From assembly GCF_004769235.1 (NCBI RefSeq), contig NZ_RQFG01000001.1, positions 1-64,000 of the forward strand: 64,000 nucleotides of DNA, written 5' to 3'. This DNA comes from Leptospira kanakyensis. Its GTDB lineage: Bacteria > Spirochaetota > Leptospiria > Leptospirales > Leptospiraceae. Position 1 is the first letter of the stretch. Each line of letters begins with the position of its first letter. The notes under the pieces were generated by a model that saw only the letters and a program-made list of their open reading frames with translations, searched no databases and was not told the origin of the DNA. A program made the translations under genes and the position numbers. Below are positions 37,413 through 47,799 of this stretch, piece after piece.

Positions 37413-38689
37413 ATTCAGAAGAATTATTTCAAAGGTCTAAAAATGTGGTTCCCGGCGGAGTACACAGTCCCGTTCGTTCCTTCGCTTCTGTTGGAGGAAC
37501 ACCAGTATTTTTTAGCGAAGCTAGTGGCGCCTATTTAAAGTCAGTTGAAGGAAAGGAATATATCGACTATTGTCTCAGTTTTGGCCCACTCCTCTTTGGA
37601 CATAGACATCCAGAAATCCAAGAAGTTGTCGAAGAAACAGTGAGGAAAGCTTGGTCTTTTGGAGCCTGCGAACCTTATTCACTGGAGTTGGCAGAATTCA
37701 TTACCAGCCGTATCCCTTGGGTGGAAAAAATTCGTTTTGTCAACTCTGGAACTGAAGCAGTGATGAGTGCCCTTCGGGTGGCAAGAGCAGCAACAGGAAG
37801 AAGTAAAATTTTAAAATTTGACGGATGTTACCATGGTCACCTCGACCAACTTCTTGTGAAAGCGGGGTCAGGCCTTGCAGGTCTTAGTTCTAGTGACAGC
37901 AAAGGAATTGGGCAAGAAATCATCCAAAATACCCTCGTACTACCGTTAGATGATGAAATCGCATTAGAAAATTTATTCAGGGATCATGGAAAAAACATCG
38001 CCTGCCTTGTGATCGAACCTCTTCCCGCAAACTATGGACTTTTGCCGCAAAGAATCGAGTTCCTAAAAAAATGTAGAGAGCTCACAACAAAATTTGGCAC
38101 ATTACTTTTGTTTGATGAAGTTATTTCTGGATTTAGAGTTTCTTTCCAAGGCATGGCAGGCATTACAGGCATTGTTCCTGACCTTGTCTGTTACGGAAAA
38201 ATCATTGGCGGAGGATTTCCTGTAGGAGCCTATGCAGGTAAAAAAGAACTAATGGATTTGGTGGCACCAAGTGGACCTGTTTACCAGGCAGGAACCTTAT
38301 CGGCAAATCCCATTGGTATGCGTGCAGGTCTCAAAACATTAACTAAAGCATGGAATGAAAACCCTTACCCTGAACTCGAATCCAAAACAAAAAAACTAAC
38401 TTCTGGTATACTAAAAACTCTGGAAGATTCAGGTGATCCCCATTGGGAAGTCGTTACGTTTGGAAGTCTATTTTGGTTGAAAGGCAAAACAAAAGAACCT
38501 GTTCGAACCATTACAAATATCCCAAGTGACCATAAATCAAATTTTGCATCTTTTTTCCACAAACTCTTAAACAAAGGTGTTTATCTAGCTCCCAGCGGAT
38601 ATGAGGTAGGATTTTTATCCACAGCTCATAATGATGAAGTTATAGAAGCCACTTTAACAAAAACAAAACAGGCATTAGAGGATAAATAA
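37409..38689 (+). CDS. hemL: Glutamate-1-semialdehyde 2,1-aminomutase
   Basis: This 426-residue PLP enzyme forms 5-aminolevulinate from the HemA product. It shows [65 protein letters not shown] and the PLP lysine in [16 protein letters not shown]. The start ATG 37409 overlaps the hemB stop (ATGA). An in-frame open extension upstream lies inside hemB and is not used. Confidence 0.96.
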   Translation: MNSEELFQRSKNVVPGGVHSPVRSFASVGGTPVFFSEASGAYLKSVEGKEYIDYCLSFGPLLFGHRHPEIQEVVEETVRKAWSFGACEPYSLELAEFITSRIPWVEKIRFVNSGTEAVMSALRVARAATGRSKILKFDGCYHGHLDQLLVKAGSGLAGLSSSDSKGIGQEIIQNTLVLPLDDEIALENLFRDHGKNIACLVIEPLPANYGLLPQRIEFLKKCRELTTKFGTLLLFDEVISGFRVSFQGMAGITGIVPDLVCYGKIIGGGFPVGAYAGKKELMDLVAPSGPVYQAGTLSANPIGMRAGLKTLTKAWNENPYPELESKTKKLTSGILKTLEDSGDPHWEVVTFGSLFWLKGKTKEPVRTITNIPSDHKSNFASFFHKLLNKGVYLAPSGYEVGFLSTAHNDEVIEATLTKTKQALEDK

Positions 38690-39732
38690 TGATTACAACT
38701 CAATATAGAAATGAAAGGTTTTCCAACGCTCTAAATTTAATTCCTCAAAACATCCCACCGATTTGGTTTATGCGCCAAGCCGGTAGATACCATTCTCACT
38801 ATCGCAAACTCAAAGAAACCTATAGTTTTATGGAACTTTGTAAACAACCGGAACTCGCGGCAGAAGTGGCTCTCGGGCCTGTCAAAGAATTCGGATTTGA
38901 TGTGAGTATTTTATTCTCAGATCTACTGTTTCCCTTAGAAGCCTTGGGTATGGCTTTGACTTACGATCCTGGCCCTAAACTTTCCTTTTCACTTACCTCA
39001 GAAAAAGACCTACTTAAATTAAAATCTAGTGATGAAGCCATCGAAGGTCTGAAATTTCAAAGGGATGCAGTCCTTCGAACACGCGAAGTTTTACCAAAGG
39101 ATGTTTCACTCATCGGATTTGTTGGGGGCCCTTTTACTCTTATGACTTACGGGAGTATCGGAAAACATGACGGAAATTTATCATTTATCAAAACCAACCA
39201 AAACTTCGTAGATCAATTTTATTCCATTCTTGTTCCTCTGTTGAAACAAAACATAGAATTACAATTGCAAGGTGGAGCAGAAGTAGTTATGATTTTTGAT
39301 ACCGCCGCTGGAATGTTAGATCCTTATAATTTCCATCGATATGTAGTGGATCCAATGAATGAATTAACAAAACTTTTTCCAAATCAAATTGGTTATTATG
39401 CTAAAACTTCTACGGAAACACAAATAAAACAAATTCATCAGATTCCAAATCTTGCTGGTTTTGGGGTGGATCATAGATTTTCCATTCAAGAAACACTAAA
39501 GAACTTCGGAGGAAAAGGATTCATCCAAGGAAATTTTGATCAAGAACTCCTATTTGCTGAAGAAGGAACACTTAAAGAAAAAATTAGGGAATACTTACTA
39601 CCTATTAAAGATCTAAATCCAGAAGAAAGAAAGGGATGGGTTGCTGGACTTGGGCATGGAGTGCTGCAGTTCACACCTGAAAGGTCGGTTCACCTTCTGA
39701 TCGATGAAACAAGAAAGGTATTCAGCGAATGA
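38689..39732 (+). CDS. hemE: Uroporphyrinogen decarboxylase
   Basis: The protein has 347 residues. It converts uroporphyrinogen III to coproporphyrinogen III. The two classical signatures are present: PPIWFMRQAGRYHSHYRKLK near the N-terminus and GFVGGPFTLMTYGS in the centre. FSDLLFPLEALGM and GHGVLQFTPERSV are also typical. The start overlaps the hemL stop by one base, and the stop overlaps hemN (ATGA). Confidence 0.96.
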   Translation: MITTQYRNERFSNALNLIPQNIPPIWFMRQAGRYHSHYRKLKETYSFMELCKQPELAAEVALGPVKEFGFDVSILFSDLLFPLEALGMALTYDPGPKLSFSLTSEKDLLKLKSSDEAIEGLKFQRDAVLRTREVLPKDVSLIGFVGGPFTLMTYGSIGKHDGNLSFIKTNQNFVDQFYSILVPLLKQNIELQLQGGAEVVMIFDTAAGMLDPYNFHRYVVDPMNELTKLFPNQIGYYAKTSTETQIKQIHQIPNLAGFGVDHRFSIQETLKNFGGKGFIQGNFDQELLFAEEGTLKEKIREYLLPIKDLNPEERKGWVAGLGHGVLQFTPERSVHLLIDETRKVFSE

Positions 39733-41069
39733 AACATCTACTCGAAAAATATGATATACCTGCACCAAGGTATACAAGTTATCCAACCGTTCCCTATTGG
39801 ACAGACTCACCTACTTTAGAAGAATGTATCCAATCTTTGGAAACATATCTTTCGCCAAAAGATTCCAAATTAGCAATTTACCTCCACATTCCTTTTTGTG
39901 AGACACTGTGTACGTTTTGCGGCTGTAACACATCGATCACAAAAAACCATACAGTGGAAGAACCCTATGTTACGGCATTAAAAAACGAACTTCAATTATA
40001 CACAGAAAAAGTATCGAGTTTAAGTGGAAAAAATTTAAGCGAACTTCACTTAGGTGGAGGAAGTCCAACCTATTTATCTGATTATAATTTACAATCCACC
40101 ATTGAATTTATATTGAACAAATTAAATCCGACAGAAGATCCCCAATATTCCATAGAAGTGGATCCTAGAAGAACTCGAGTATCCCAACTCAAACTTTTGC
40201 AAAAATTAGGATTTAGAAGGATTAGTCTTGGTGTTCAAGATTTTGATCCAGAAGTTCAAAGATTGGTCAACAGGATCCAACCTTTTGAACTCACAGAAAA
40301 CATCACTTTAGAAGCAAGGGCACTCGGATTTGATTCCATTAATTTTGATCTTATCTATGGACTACCGAAACAAACTCTGGATTCCATGAAATATTCCATT
40401 GAAAAAACCTTGGCACTTCGTCCAGACCGAATCGCATTTTATTCCTATGCCCATGTTCCTTGGATCAAAGCTTCTCATAGATTATTTACAGAAAAGGACT
40501 TACCTGAGCCTTCCGTAAAACGAGAATTATATGAAACCGGAAGGTCTTTACTTGAAAGTGCGGGTTATAGAGAAATTGGAATGGATCATTTTGCTCTTCC
40601 TCATGATAAACTTTGGAAAGCATTTGATACAAACAAACTACATCGAAATTTTATGGGTTATAGTGAATCCAAAACAGATGTGATGTTAGGACTTGGATCT
40701 TCCTCTATTTCTGAAACACCTGATCTATTTTTTCAAAACCAAAAATTAGAAATGAAATACCGTAAATCAATTTTAGACGGAATCATTCCCATCCTTCGAG
40801 GACATAAACTAAATTCTTCCGATCAAATACGAAAACATTTGATTTTAGATCTCATGACGTCTTGGAAAGTAAATGTTCCGAGTGAGATGAAAGCTCATGT
40901 AATCGACTTTTTACAAGAAATGGAATCTGATAAATTGGTCCACTGGCAGGACAACATACTCAGCGTAACAGAAAAAGGAAAACCTTTCTTACGAATCATA
41001 GCAATGGCCTTCGATGAAAAATTACAATTGGACAAACCCACAAAACCTGTTTTTTCAAAAGCGATATGA
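39729..41069 (+). CDS. hemN: Oxygen-independent coproporphyrinogen III oxidase
   Basis: This 446-residue radical-SAM enzyme makes protoporphyrinogen IX without oxygen. The 4Fe-4S cluster cysteines are Cys57, Cys61 and Cys64 (HIPFCETLCTFCGC). The SAM-binding GGGSPTYL, the segment RRISLGVQDFDPEVQ and a long C-terminal domain with GMDHFALPHD identify true HemN rather than HemW. No hemF is seen in the operon. Confidence 0.95.
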   Translation: MKHLLEKYDIPAPRYTSYPTVPYWTDSPTLEECIQSLETYLSPKDSKLAIYLHIPFCETLCTFCGCNTSITKNHTVEEPYVTALKNELQLYTEKVSSLSGKNLSELHLGGGSPTYLSDYNLQSTIEFILNKLNPTEDPQYSIEVDPRRTRVSQLKLLQKLGFRRISLGVQDFDPEVQRLVNRIQPFELTENITLEARALGFDSINFDLIYGLPKQTLDSMKYSIEKTLALRPDRIAFYSYAHVPWIKASHRLFTEKDLPEPSVKRELYETGRSLLESAGYREIGMDHFALPHDKLWKAFDTNKLHRNFMGYSESKTDVMLGLGSSSISETPDLFFQNQKLEMKYRKSILDGIIPILRGHKLNSSDQIRKHLILDLMTSWKVNVPSEMKAHVIDFLQEMESDKLVHWQDNILSVTEKGKPFLRIIAMAFDEKLQLDKPTKPVFSKAI

Positions 41070-42277
41070 GTGAAGACGTTCATATTATTGGAGGCGGAAT
41101 CACAGGTTTGTTTCTCGCCTACCACCACACCAAACGAGGTGACTCCGTTACTTTATACGAACACTCCGAAAAATTAGGTGGAGTGATTGGAACAAAAGAT
41201 ACAAACGAAGGTATTGTTGAACAAGCCGCCAATGGTGTTTTATTGACAGATGAAATAAAATCCATGTTGGAAGATATTGGGCTCACACCTGTTTTTCCAA
41301 ACAAAGCTGCCAAAAGAAGATACTTTTGGGTAAATAAAAAAATATCCAGATTACCAATTTCAATACTAACAGGCATAAAACTATTATTTACCATTGTATT
41401 TAAAAAAATAAAATTCGACAAAAATCAAAATTTGGAAATCTGGGCAAACCAAATGTTCGGATCTTCCGTAACAAAAAACATCATTGAACCAGCAATTGGT
41501 GGAGTTTATGGAACAAGATTAGAGGCCCTGCAGGCAGAATCAATTTTTTCTAAATGGGATGGATCTGGAACAAAAACCATTTTGAAGGAAATGAAAAAAA
41601 GCGGTAAAAGATCTTACGGAACCGTATCTTTTCCGAAAGGAATGGGTGATTTGGCAAGTCACTTAGTTACATATTTAGAATCAAAAATTCAAATCAAAAC
41701 CAACTTCCGATTTGAATCAATGGATGAAATTTTAAAACTAAAAGGCAAAATTAGATTTTGTATTTCATTAAAAAATCTAATTCCTCTACTCGGAAACCAA
41801 ATTCAAACTTATGAAGTTCCCAATTTACTTTCCATCACCACGATCACTAGGTTTGGAAAACACCACCTAACAAAGAGACCTTGTTTCGGAATCCTTTTTG
41901 CCAAAAATGAAGGGATTCGTGCCCTAGGAGTCTTATCAAATTCGGATCTATTCCCTGGGCGAGTGAAAGAAGATCTTCATTCTGAAACTTGGATTTATCC
42001 TGAAACGGCTAAAGAAAATAATGAAGAGACTTGGGAATCCATTCTCGAAAAAGATAGGGAATTGGTTAGTAAAAAATCAGATCCACCAGTAGCTGTTTAT
42101 GTTACCTCTTGGAGTGGAGTGTTTCCAGCCTATGATCGAAAACTATTTATCTTCAACCAAAAATTAGACATTTTAGAATCAGAATGGATCTCTCGCGGAA
42201 TCGATATCCGTTTTTACGGAAATTATAGAAAGGGCATTGGGCTTAGGTCTTTATTTGAATCGACAAGTCGAGATTGA
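41066..42277 (+). CDS. hemY: Protoporphyrinogen oxidase (HemY/HemG-type flavoprotein)
   Basis: The protein has 403 residues. The FAD-binding dinucleotide fold is VHIIGGGITGLFLAYHHTKR with LYEHSEKLGGVIGTK. The middle region matches PPO (EPAIGGVYGTRLEALQAESI). It oxidises protoporphyrinogen IX to protoporphyrin IX. It is somewhat shorter than typical HemY (about 460 aa). The start overlaps hemN (ATGA), and its 3' end overlaps the convergent hemH by 27 bp. In Leptospira the gene is often called hemG, although it is unrelated to the E. coli flavodoxin HemG. Confidence 0.9.
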   Translation: MSEDVHIIGGGITGLFLAYHHTKRGDSVTLYEHSEKLGGVIGTKDTNEGIVEQAANGVLLTDEIKSMLEDIGLTPVFPNKAAKRRYFWVNKKISRLPISILTGIKLLFTIVFKKIKFDKNQNLEIWANQMFGSSVTKNIIEPAIGGVYGTRLEALQAESIFSKWDGSGTKTILKEMKKSGKRSYGTVSFPKGMGDLASHLVTYLESKIQIKTNFRFESMDEILKLKGKIRFCISLKNLIPLLGNQIQTYEVPNLLSITTITRFGKHHLTKRPCFGILFAKNEGIRALGVLSNSDLFPGRVKEDLHSETWIYPETAKENNEETWESILEKDRELVSKKSDPPVAVYVTSWSGVFPAYDRKLFIFNQKLDILESEWISRGIDIRFYGNYRKGIGLRSLFESTSRD

Positions 42278-43351
42278 TTCACCACCCATCTCCTGACAGA
42301 TACACCGCCGGATCTCCGCATCAGCAACCAGCACTTTTTTAGAAAGATACTCCATAAACGGAAGGTAAGTTCCAAAGGCGGGAACTCGTATAAATGTTTT
42401 AGCACCTGATTGTATAGCGAGATCTTTAAATTGTTCTCCAATCTCTTCCAAAGTTTCCAAATGATCACTCACAAAACTAATGGGATAAACAGCGATGGAT
42501 TTTCCTTCTTTTGCTAAAGATTCAATCATAGTTAAAGAACTTGGCTCAGTCCACTTGGCTGGCCCCACCTTACTTTGGTAAGAGATATGTATGTTTCCTA
42601 GAAATCCTAATTTTCTTAATTCAGTTGTAATTCCAAACACAGAAGATTCAATTTCTTTCATATACTGATCTCCCTTATGAATCAATCTCATGGGAACCCC
42701 ATGAGCTGAAAAAACCAAATCTAAGTTTTTCCAATCAGTGTTTGGATTGTTTTTAGGAAAATGTAAAAAGTCTTTTGGATTCAAACCACCAGTAAAAAAT
42801 TCATAAATAAATTTAGCAGAGATTTGGTGAAATTTTGGATCCGATGCAAAAGTAGGAATATATCCGCCACTTCCGACGGGACATTCTTTAAACTTTTTTT
42901 CCAAATGATGGAGAGTGGAAAGGACTGTTGAACGCGAATACTGAGGATATAACGGAAGATAGATGGTGTTTGGATTTGGTTTTCCAAATTCGGGATCTCG
43001 AATATGTGGATACCCGCAAGTCATCGCAATTTTTATCGTCCAATCGATATTCGTTGTTTGATTTAAGATTCGTTCAAGAGTCTTCGCTTGTTTTTCTGTT
43101 TCCGATACCAATGGGGATCCGCCACCAAAACCCATTGATTCGTAAGTTTTCCGAACCTTGGGAGTTCTTTTTTTAGCGATGAAACGAGCGAGCGGCATTC
43201 GCAAAAATTCAGGCAAAGGCAAATCAAAAACAAAAGGATCTGTAAATAGATCCATCAAAAAAACTTCAATTTCATCTGTGGTTCTTGGGCCACCTAAGTT
43301 CACAAGAATGAGTGTTTTTTGGGGTTTAAGATTCATAGGTGATGTAGTCAC
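42251..43351 (-). CDS. hemH: Ferrochelatase
   Basis: The protein has 366 residues. It inserts Fe(II) into protoporphyrin IX. It shows LVNLGGPRTTDEIEVFLMDL, FGGGSPL, YPQYSRSTV, the metal-site region VFSAHGVPMRLI and SYQSKVGPAKWTEPS. It lies opposite the rest of the haem operon and overlaps topA by up to 26 nt, so it is cotranscribed with topA rather than with hemA-hemY. Start ATG 43351; ATG 43336 is an alternative. Confidence 0.95.
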   Translation of the reverse strand: MTTSPMNLKPQKTLILVNLGGPRTTDEIEVFLMDLFTDPFVFDLPLPEFLRMPLARFIAKKRTPKVRKTYESMGFGGGSPLVSETEKQAKTLERILNQTTNIDWTIKIAMTCGYPHIRDPEFGKPNPNTIYLPLYPQYSRSTVLSTLHHLEKKFKECPVGSGGYIPTFASDPKFHQISAKFIYEFFTGGLNPKDFLHFPKNNPNTDWKNLDLVFSAHGVPMRLIHKGDQYMKEIESSVFGITTELRKLGFLGNIHISYQSKVGPAKWTEPSSLTMIESLAKEGKSIAVYPISFVSDHLETLEEIGEQFKDLAIQSGAKTFIRVPAFGTYLPFMEYLSKKVLVADAEIRRCICQEMGGESISTCRFK

Positions 43352-45266
43352 AGTGCGGGTAACGCGAACAAAAATAAATGGTTTTTCCTTTTTTGCCTAG
43401 TTTCGTTTTTACAACACCTTCAGCACAAACTGGACAAGTTCTTACACCCGTCTGCTCCTTAGGGATGGAAATTCTTGTTGTAGAGGCTTTTATCCTTGGG
43501 GAACGATTTGGGTTGGGTTTTGCATAAGAACCCGGAGGAGTCTCTTCTTTATTTTGGGGATATCTTCTTTCCGTATTCGTATATTTTTTTCTCGGTGTAC
43601 GTAAGAGGCCAAGCAAACTATCATAAAAATTTTGGATCAGATTGATACGTGATGATTTATCTTCTGTGATTTGGTCTAACTTGTCTTCCAAGTCTTTTGT
43701 GAATGATTCTCCAATCATCTCTTGAAAGTTAAGAAAAAGATAATCATCCACTATCATTCCAAGGTTTGTTGGTCCAATGGATTTATGATATTCCACAATG
43801 TATTTTCTTGTTCTTAAGGTTTCGATGATACTTCCATAAGTGGATGGCCGCCCCACCCCTGTATCTTCCATCTTTTGTACGAGTTTGCCTTGTGTGTAAC
43901 GAACGGGTGGTTCCGTTTGTTTTTCTTCGATAGAGTGCGACTCGTATAAAAAAGAGTCTCCGACCTTCCAATCGAACTTTTTCGTTTTTTTTTCCTGGTT
44001 CCTTCTTCCAAAAGCCTTAAACCCAAAATCAGTAATGAATTCGTTTTTATAGATAAAAACATGATTGTTTTTATGAAATTCATAGATTGTTTCTTCACCT
44101 AACTCTGGCTTCATCAGAGAAGTCAAAAATCGCTCCCAAATCAAAGTATACAAACTTCTTTCTTCATTTGACAAATAAGATCCAATGGTCTCAGGACTAT
44201 AATCTGGATGAATGGGAATCACTGCCTCGTGAGCATCTTGAGAGTATTTTTTCTGTTTTTTAGGAGTGGTAGATCCTTCGAAGACCAAACCAGGAAAATG
44301 TTTTTTTAAATAATCCTCTCCTAACTGTCGTTTCGAATCGGACACACGTGTACTATCCGTACGCATATAAGTGATAAGACCAATCCTTTCTCCAGAACCA
44401 ACCTTTTTCCCTTCAAACAGTGTTTGGGCTATTTTCATTGTTTTTTTGGAATCAAAACCCAAAACACGAAAACTAGTTTCGAGTAAACTTGCGGTAGAAA
44501 ATGCCGGCGGAGGATTTCGTTTGATATTTTTCTTTTTGATCTCGGATAATAAAATTTTTTGTAACCGATTTGGTTCAGGAAGGATTTCTATTTCCGTAAG
44601 GACTTTTTGAATCGATTTAGAATCTAATTTATCTTTTGTTTGGTGGTCTAATACCACAGTCTCCCCAGAAACTTTTCCCTGTAGTTTTAACTGATAGTAA
44701 ATTTCTTTGGAAAAATTTTGAATTTCTTTTTCCCTTTCACAAATCCAGTGTAAAACAGTGGACTGTACCCGACCTGCAGACAAAGAAGAAATTTTTAGTT
44801 GTTTCCATAAATCGGGAGAAATCTCAAATCCAAAAATTCGATCTACAATTCTTCTCGCAATTTGCGATTCAATTTCCGCAAAATCCAAACCAGATTTGAG
44901 TTTGATCTGACGGTTCACTTCCGATTTAGAAATTTCTTTTAAACGAAGGCGGAATATTGGTTTTTTTAATTTTGCCAATTCATCAAAACAATGTTTGGCG
45001 ATAATTTCCCCTTCCCTATCAGGGTCACTGGCAATATAGATGATGGAAGCTAATTTAGCTTTGGTTTTGATGGCAGAAAAAACAGTTTTTTTTCCTTTTA
45101 ACCATTCGTATTCAGGTTCAAATTGATTCTTAAAATCGATCCCATAGGATTTGGCTGGAAGGTCTTTGATATGACCTTTGGTAGCAACAACAACCCAATC
45201 CTTATCTAAATAAGACGAGATTGTTGTTGCTTTTGTCGGTGATTCGACTATTAAAAGTTTGGTGAT
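43326..45266 (-). CDS. topA: DNA topoisomerase I with apparent AUC start
   Basis: The protein has 646 residues if translated from ATC at 45266. The TOPRIM domain is at the N-terminus: TKLLIVESPTKATTISSYL and ASDPDREGEIIA. The active-site Tyr lies in RIGLITYMRTDSTRVS and a single C-terminal zinc finger in CPVCAEG...FCSRYPHC. It relaxes negative supercoils. No ATG, GTG or TTG exists between the in-frame stop at 45276-45278 and the TOPRIM motif. ATC ACC AAA fits the usual M-T-K start, with AGGGA 6 nt upstream. Starting at the first ATG (44978) would delete the essential TOPRIM domain. The gene begins 12 nt after the cysK stop. Confidence 0.92.
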   Translation of the reverse strand: MTKLLIVESPTKATTISSYLDKDWVVVATKGHIKDLPAKSYGIDFKNQFEPEYEWLKGKKTVFSAIKTKAKLASIIYIASDPDREGEIIAKHCFDELAKLKKPIFRLRLKEISKSEVNRQIKLKSGLDFAEIESQIARRIVDRIFGFEISPDLWKQLKISSLSAGRVQSTVLHWICEREKEIQNFSKEIYYQLKLQGKVSGETVVLDHQTKDKLDSKSIQKVLTEIEILPEPNRLQKILLSEIKKKNIKRNPPPAFSTASLLETSFRVLGFDSKKTMKIAQTLFEGKKVGSGERIGLITYMRTDSTRVSDSKRQLGEDYLKKHFPGLVFEGSTTPKKQKKYSQDAHEAVIPIHPDYSPETIGSYLSNEERSLYTLIWERFLTSLMKPELGEETIYEFHKNNHVFIYKNEFITDFGFKAFGRRNQEKKTKKFDWKVGDSFLYESHSIEEKQTEPPVRYTQGKLVQKMEDTGVGRPSTYGSIIETLRTRKYIVEYHKSIGPTNLGMIVDDYLFLNFQEMIGESFTKDLEDKLDQITEDKSSRINLIQNFYDSLLGLLRTPRKKYTNTERRYPQNKEETPPGSYAKPNPNRSPRIKASTTRISIPKEQTGVRTCPVCAEGVVKTKLGKKGKTIYFCSRYPHCDYITYES

Positions 45267-45278
45267 TGTGAATCCCTA

Positions 45279-46193
45279 TTAAACAAAAAGACCTTCAACG
45301 GATAAGTATCTTTCTCCTGTATCATAACAGAAAGTAAGTACCTTAGAACCCGCTGGAATTTCTTTTAGTTTTTTCGATACAGCAGCAAGACTAGCACCAG
45401 AAGAAGTTCCAATAAAAATTCCTTCTTTTTTAGCTGCAAGAACTGCCATAGTGAATGCTTCGTCTTTACCAACAGTGATGATTCCATCGAGTAATTCTGT
45501 TTTACAGTTTTTAGGAATGAATCCCGCACCAATTCCTTGGAGAGGGTGTGGGCCAGGTTTACCACCACTAAGAACGGGAGAACCTTCTGGTTCCACAGCA
45601 AATACTTTCAGTTTTGGAAATCTTTTCTTTAAGTTTTCCGCACATCCAGTGATATGACCGCCCGTACCAACTCCAGTGATGATGTAGTCCAAACCATCTG
45701 GAAAATCTTTTGCAATTTCTTCTGCTGTTTTTTCTCTATGAACTTGGATGTTGGCTTCGTTTTCGAACTGTTGTGGCATCCAAGCATTTGGATTGGCAGC
45801 AACAATTTCTTGTGCTTTTGCAATCGCACCAGGCATCCCTTTTTCTCGAGGGGTCAATTCAAACTTAGCACCGTAAGCTGCCATAATTCGGCGTCTTTCC
45901 ACAGACATATGTTCCGGCATTACAAGAGTGATGGAGTATCCTTTAACAGCTGCTACCATAGCAAGACCAATACCAGTGTTACCCGAAGTAGGTTCTACAA
46001 TGAAAGAATCCTTTTTTAATTTTCCTGATTTTTCTGCTTCTTCGATCATCGCAAGAGCAATTCGATCTTTGATGGATCCACCTGGATTTTGTCTTTCGAG
46101 TTTCATATAAACTTCATGGTCGTTTCCAAAAAGTCGTGACAATCTTACGTGAGGTGTATTTCCGATGGCTTCTAGAATGCTATTTATTTTCAT
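45279..46193 (-). CDS. cysK: Cysteine synthase (O-acetylserine sulfhydrylase)
   Basis: This 304-residue PLP enzyme combines O-acetylserine with sulfide, the product of CysIJ. It shows [15 protein letters not shown], the PLP lysine in [50 protein letters not shown] and [13 protein letters not shown] chose ATG 46193 ([13 protein letters not shown]), preceded by GCGGAG. An in-frame ATG at 46244 would add a non-homologous extension. It is followed closely by topA. Confidence 0.96.
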   Translation of the reverse strand: MKINSILEAIGNTPHVRLSRLFGNDHEVYMKLERQNPGGSIKDRIALAMIEEAEKSGKLKKDSFIVEPTSGNTGIGLAMVAAVKGYSITLVMPEHMSVERRRIMAAYGAKFELTPREKGMPGAIAKAQEIVAANPNAWMPQQFENEANIQVHREKTAEEIAKDFPDGLDYIITGVGTGGHITGCAENLKKRFPKLKVFAVEPEGSPVLSGGKPGPHPLQGIGAGFIPKNCKTELLDGIITVGKDEAFTMAVLAAKKEGIFIGTSSGASLAAVSKKLKEIPAGSKVLTFCYDTGERYLSVEGLFV

Positions 46194-46259
46194 AATTTCT
46201 CCGCTCTTGTCACATTTTAGGAGAAAAAGCGGATTTGTCCACAATGAAAAATAGAAAAC

Positions 46260-47147
46260 TTAAGGAGTATGAAAGGAAACGAGAAACTGATAATCGGACT
46301 TCATTTGTTTTAAAACCTTAGGATCATTTTCGGACTCAATCACCTTCTCTAAGTAAGGTGCTGAGGTTCGGAAGTCCAACCTTCGGAGAGCATCCGATGC
46401 TTTGGCCCGAACTTGTGGATCTTTATCTGCGAGTGATTCTAAAACAGCTTTATAATTCTGGTTTGGCAATCGTTCTAGTCCAACAACCGCAGACAAAATA
46501 GAAATTTTTGTATAGGGAACGGATTCCTTACCTAAGGCGTCGTTTAAGTTAGAAAGTGACTCTCGTTTTCCAGAAAAATAGAGAGCATCTGCCGCCGCAC
46601 TCCGCAGATAAAAATTGGGACTTGTCAAAGCCTGTTTGATTGTGGATTCCGATTCAGAAGTCAAAGGTAAGGAACCTAAAGCTCGTAAGATTTCTCCACA
46701 GGCCAAGGTGATTGGAATTTCGCCGTCTTCATAAAAATACGGACTGGAAAGAGAATTACGATCTGCCACCCCATCCTTCCAAGTTCTTGCTTTAGGAGGA
46801 TTGTGTTCTGAGATGTTGGCTGATTCCTTTTGATAAGTTTTGATTAAAGAAGGAACTGCCAACTTTTCACCCTTTCTGGCAAGAGCCTGGGCCGCATAAA
46901 ACTTAACAGCAGGAGCATTTCCAGGACTTGTAGGAAAATTCGGAGAACCTTCCATAACTGAAATAATATCCCGAATGCCCCTGTTGGATTTAACAAAGGC
47001 TAGCTTGTCTATTGCATCGCGGATTTCAAATATATCTGAAGAAGAAAGTCTGGTTCGTTGGATTTCAAAAAAACGTTCCTCTGTTTCAGCAAAAATGAAT
47101 GCCGGCCATAAGAGGACATACAAAAAGAAAATAGACTTTCGAATCAT
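46260..47147 (-). CDS. Secreted HEAT-repeat protein
   Basis: The protein has 295 residues. A signal peptide (IFFLYVLLWPAFIFAE) is followed by HEAT/PBS-like helical repeats (KFYAAQALARKGEKLAVPSL, YLRSAAADALYFSGKRESLS, PQVRAKASDALRRLDFRTSA). Such proteins mediate protein contacts in the periplasm or at the outer membrane. Partner unknown. It is probably cotranscribed with the PHA-type regulator upstream and cysK downstream. Confidence 0.8.
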   Translation of the reverse strand: MIRKSIFFLYVLLWPAFIFAETEERFFEIQRTRLSSSDIFEIRDAIDKLAFVKSNRGIRDIISVMEGSPNFPTSPGNAPAVKFYAAQALARKGEKLAVPSLIKTYQKESANISEHNPPKARTWKDGVADRNSLSSPYFYEDGEIPITLACGEILRALGSLPLTSESESTIKQALTSPNFYLRSAAADALYFSGKRESLSNLNDALGKESVPYTKISILSAVVGLERLPNQNYKAVLESLADKDPQVRAKASDALRRLDFRTSAPYLEKVIESENDPKVLKQMKSDYQFLVSFHTP

Positions 47148-47192
47148 TCTAAACTACCCCCCAGTTGGGACGGATATTCTAGCTGATTTCTA

Positions 47193-47741
47193 CTAATTTT
47201 CTTTTAATTTTTCTGCGACTTCTTTTAATTTTTCGGAAAGATCGCCAAGTGTGGCCTTGTTTTCTTCCAAAATAGACTGGCTGAATTTTTCCAAATCCCT
47301 CTGGATTTGTTCCTTTTTTTCACTGGCTCTTGAGGCCATTTTGCGTAATAGATCTTCTCGGTAGTGGCTGAAGTCTGCCTCTTTGAGTTCCCCAAGTTCT
47401 ACCATCGAATTTACAATTTTTTCCAGGCGTTCGGAGGTGAGGTAGTTGGCACCAATCCCTCCGAGAATCAAACGTTCAAAAAGTCCGGAAACATCCCGAC
47501 CCGTTTCACGGATGAGAGATGTTAACATGAAGTTAGAAAAATCTTCGTTTCTTTGTCCAAGACTTACCTTTAAAAAAGTTTGGCCCAAAATTTTAGGAGT
47601 GATGTCTTCTCCTGTCATATTGTCTTGGACTTTGATTTCTTCTCCCCCAATGATCATCTTAGCCACATCTTCTAATGTGATTGTGGAACTAGTTTCTGGA
47701 TCATAAAGTCTACGGTTTGCGTATCGTTTAAGGAGCTTCAT
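47193..47741 (-). CDS. PHA-synthesis regulator-type DNA-binding protein
   Basis: The protein has 182 residues. The first 60 residues ([36 protein letters not shown]) match the PhaR/PHB-accumulation regulator DNA-binding domain. The rest is helical and charged (about 110-180), like phasin-associated regulators. PhaR represses phasin genes in polyhydroxybutyrate producers, but no PHA gene is visible here, so the target is open. Confidence 0.85.
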   Translation of the reverse strand: MKLLKRYANRRLYDPETSSTITLEDVAKMIIGGEEIKVQDNMTGEDITPKILGQTFLKVSLGQRNEDFSNFMLTSLIRETGRDVSGLFERLILGGIGANYLTSERLEKIVNSMVELGELKEADFSHYREDLLRKMASRASEKKEQIQRDLEKFSQSILEENKATLGDLSEKLKEVAEKLKEN

Positions 47742-47799
47742 CGGAGATGCTTTTTAAAATGACTTTCAAGCCTGGGGGGTCAACTAAAATACAATCGTA

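Noticed and set aside
43326..44978. topA starting at the first ATG (44978)
   Set aside because: This would remove the TOPRIM domain (LLIVESPTKA and DPDREGE) that is encoded in the same frame just upstream.
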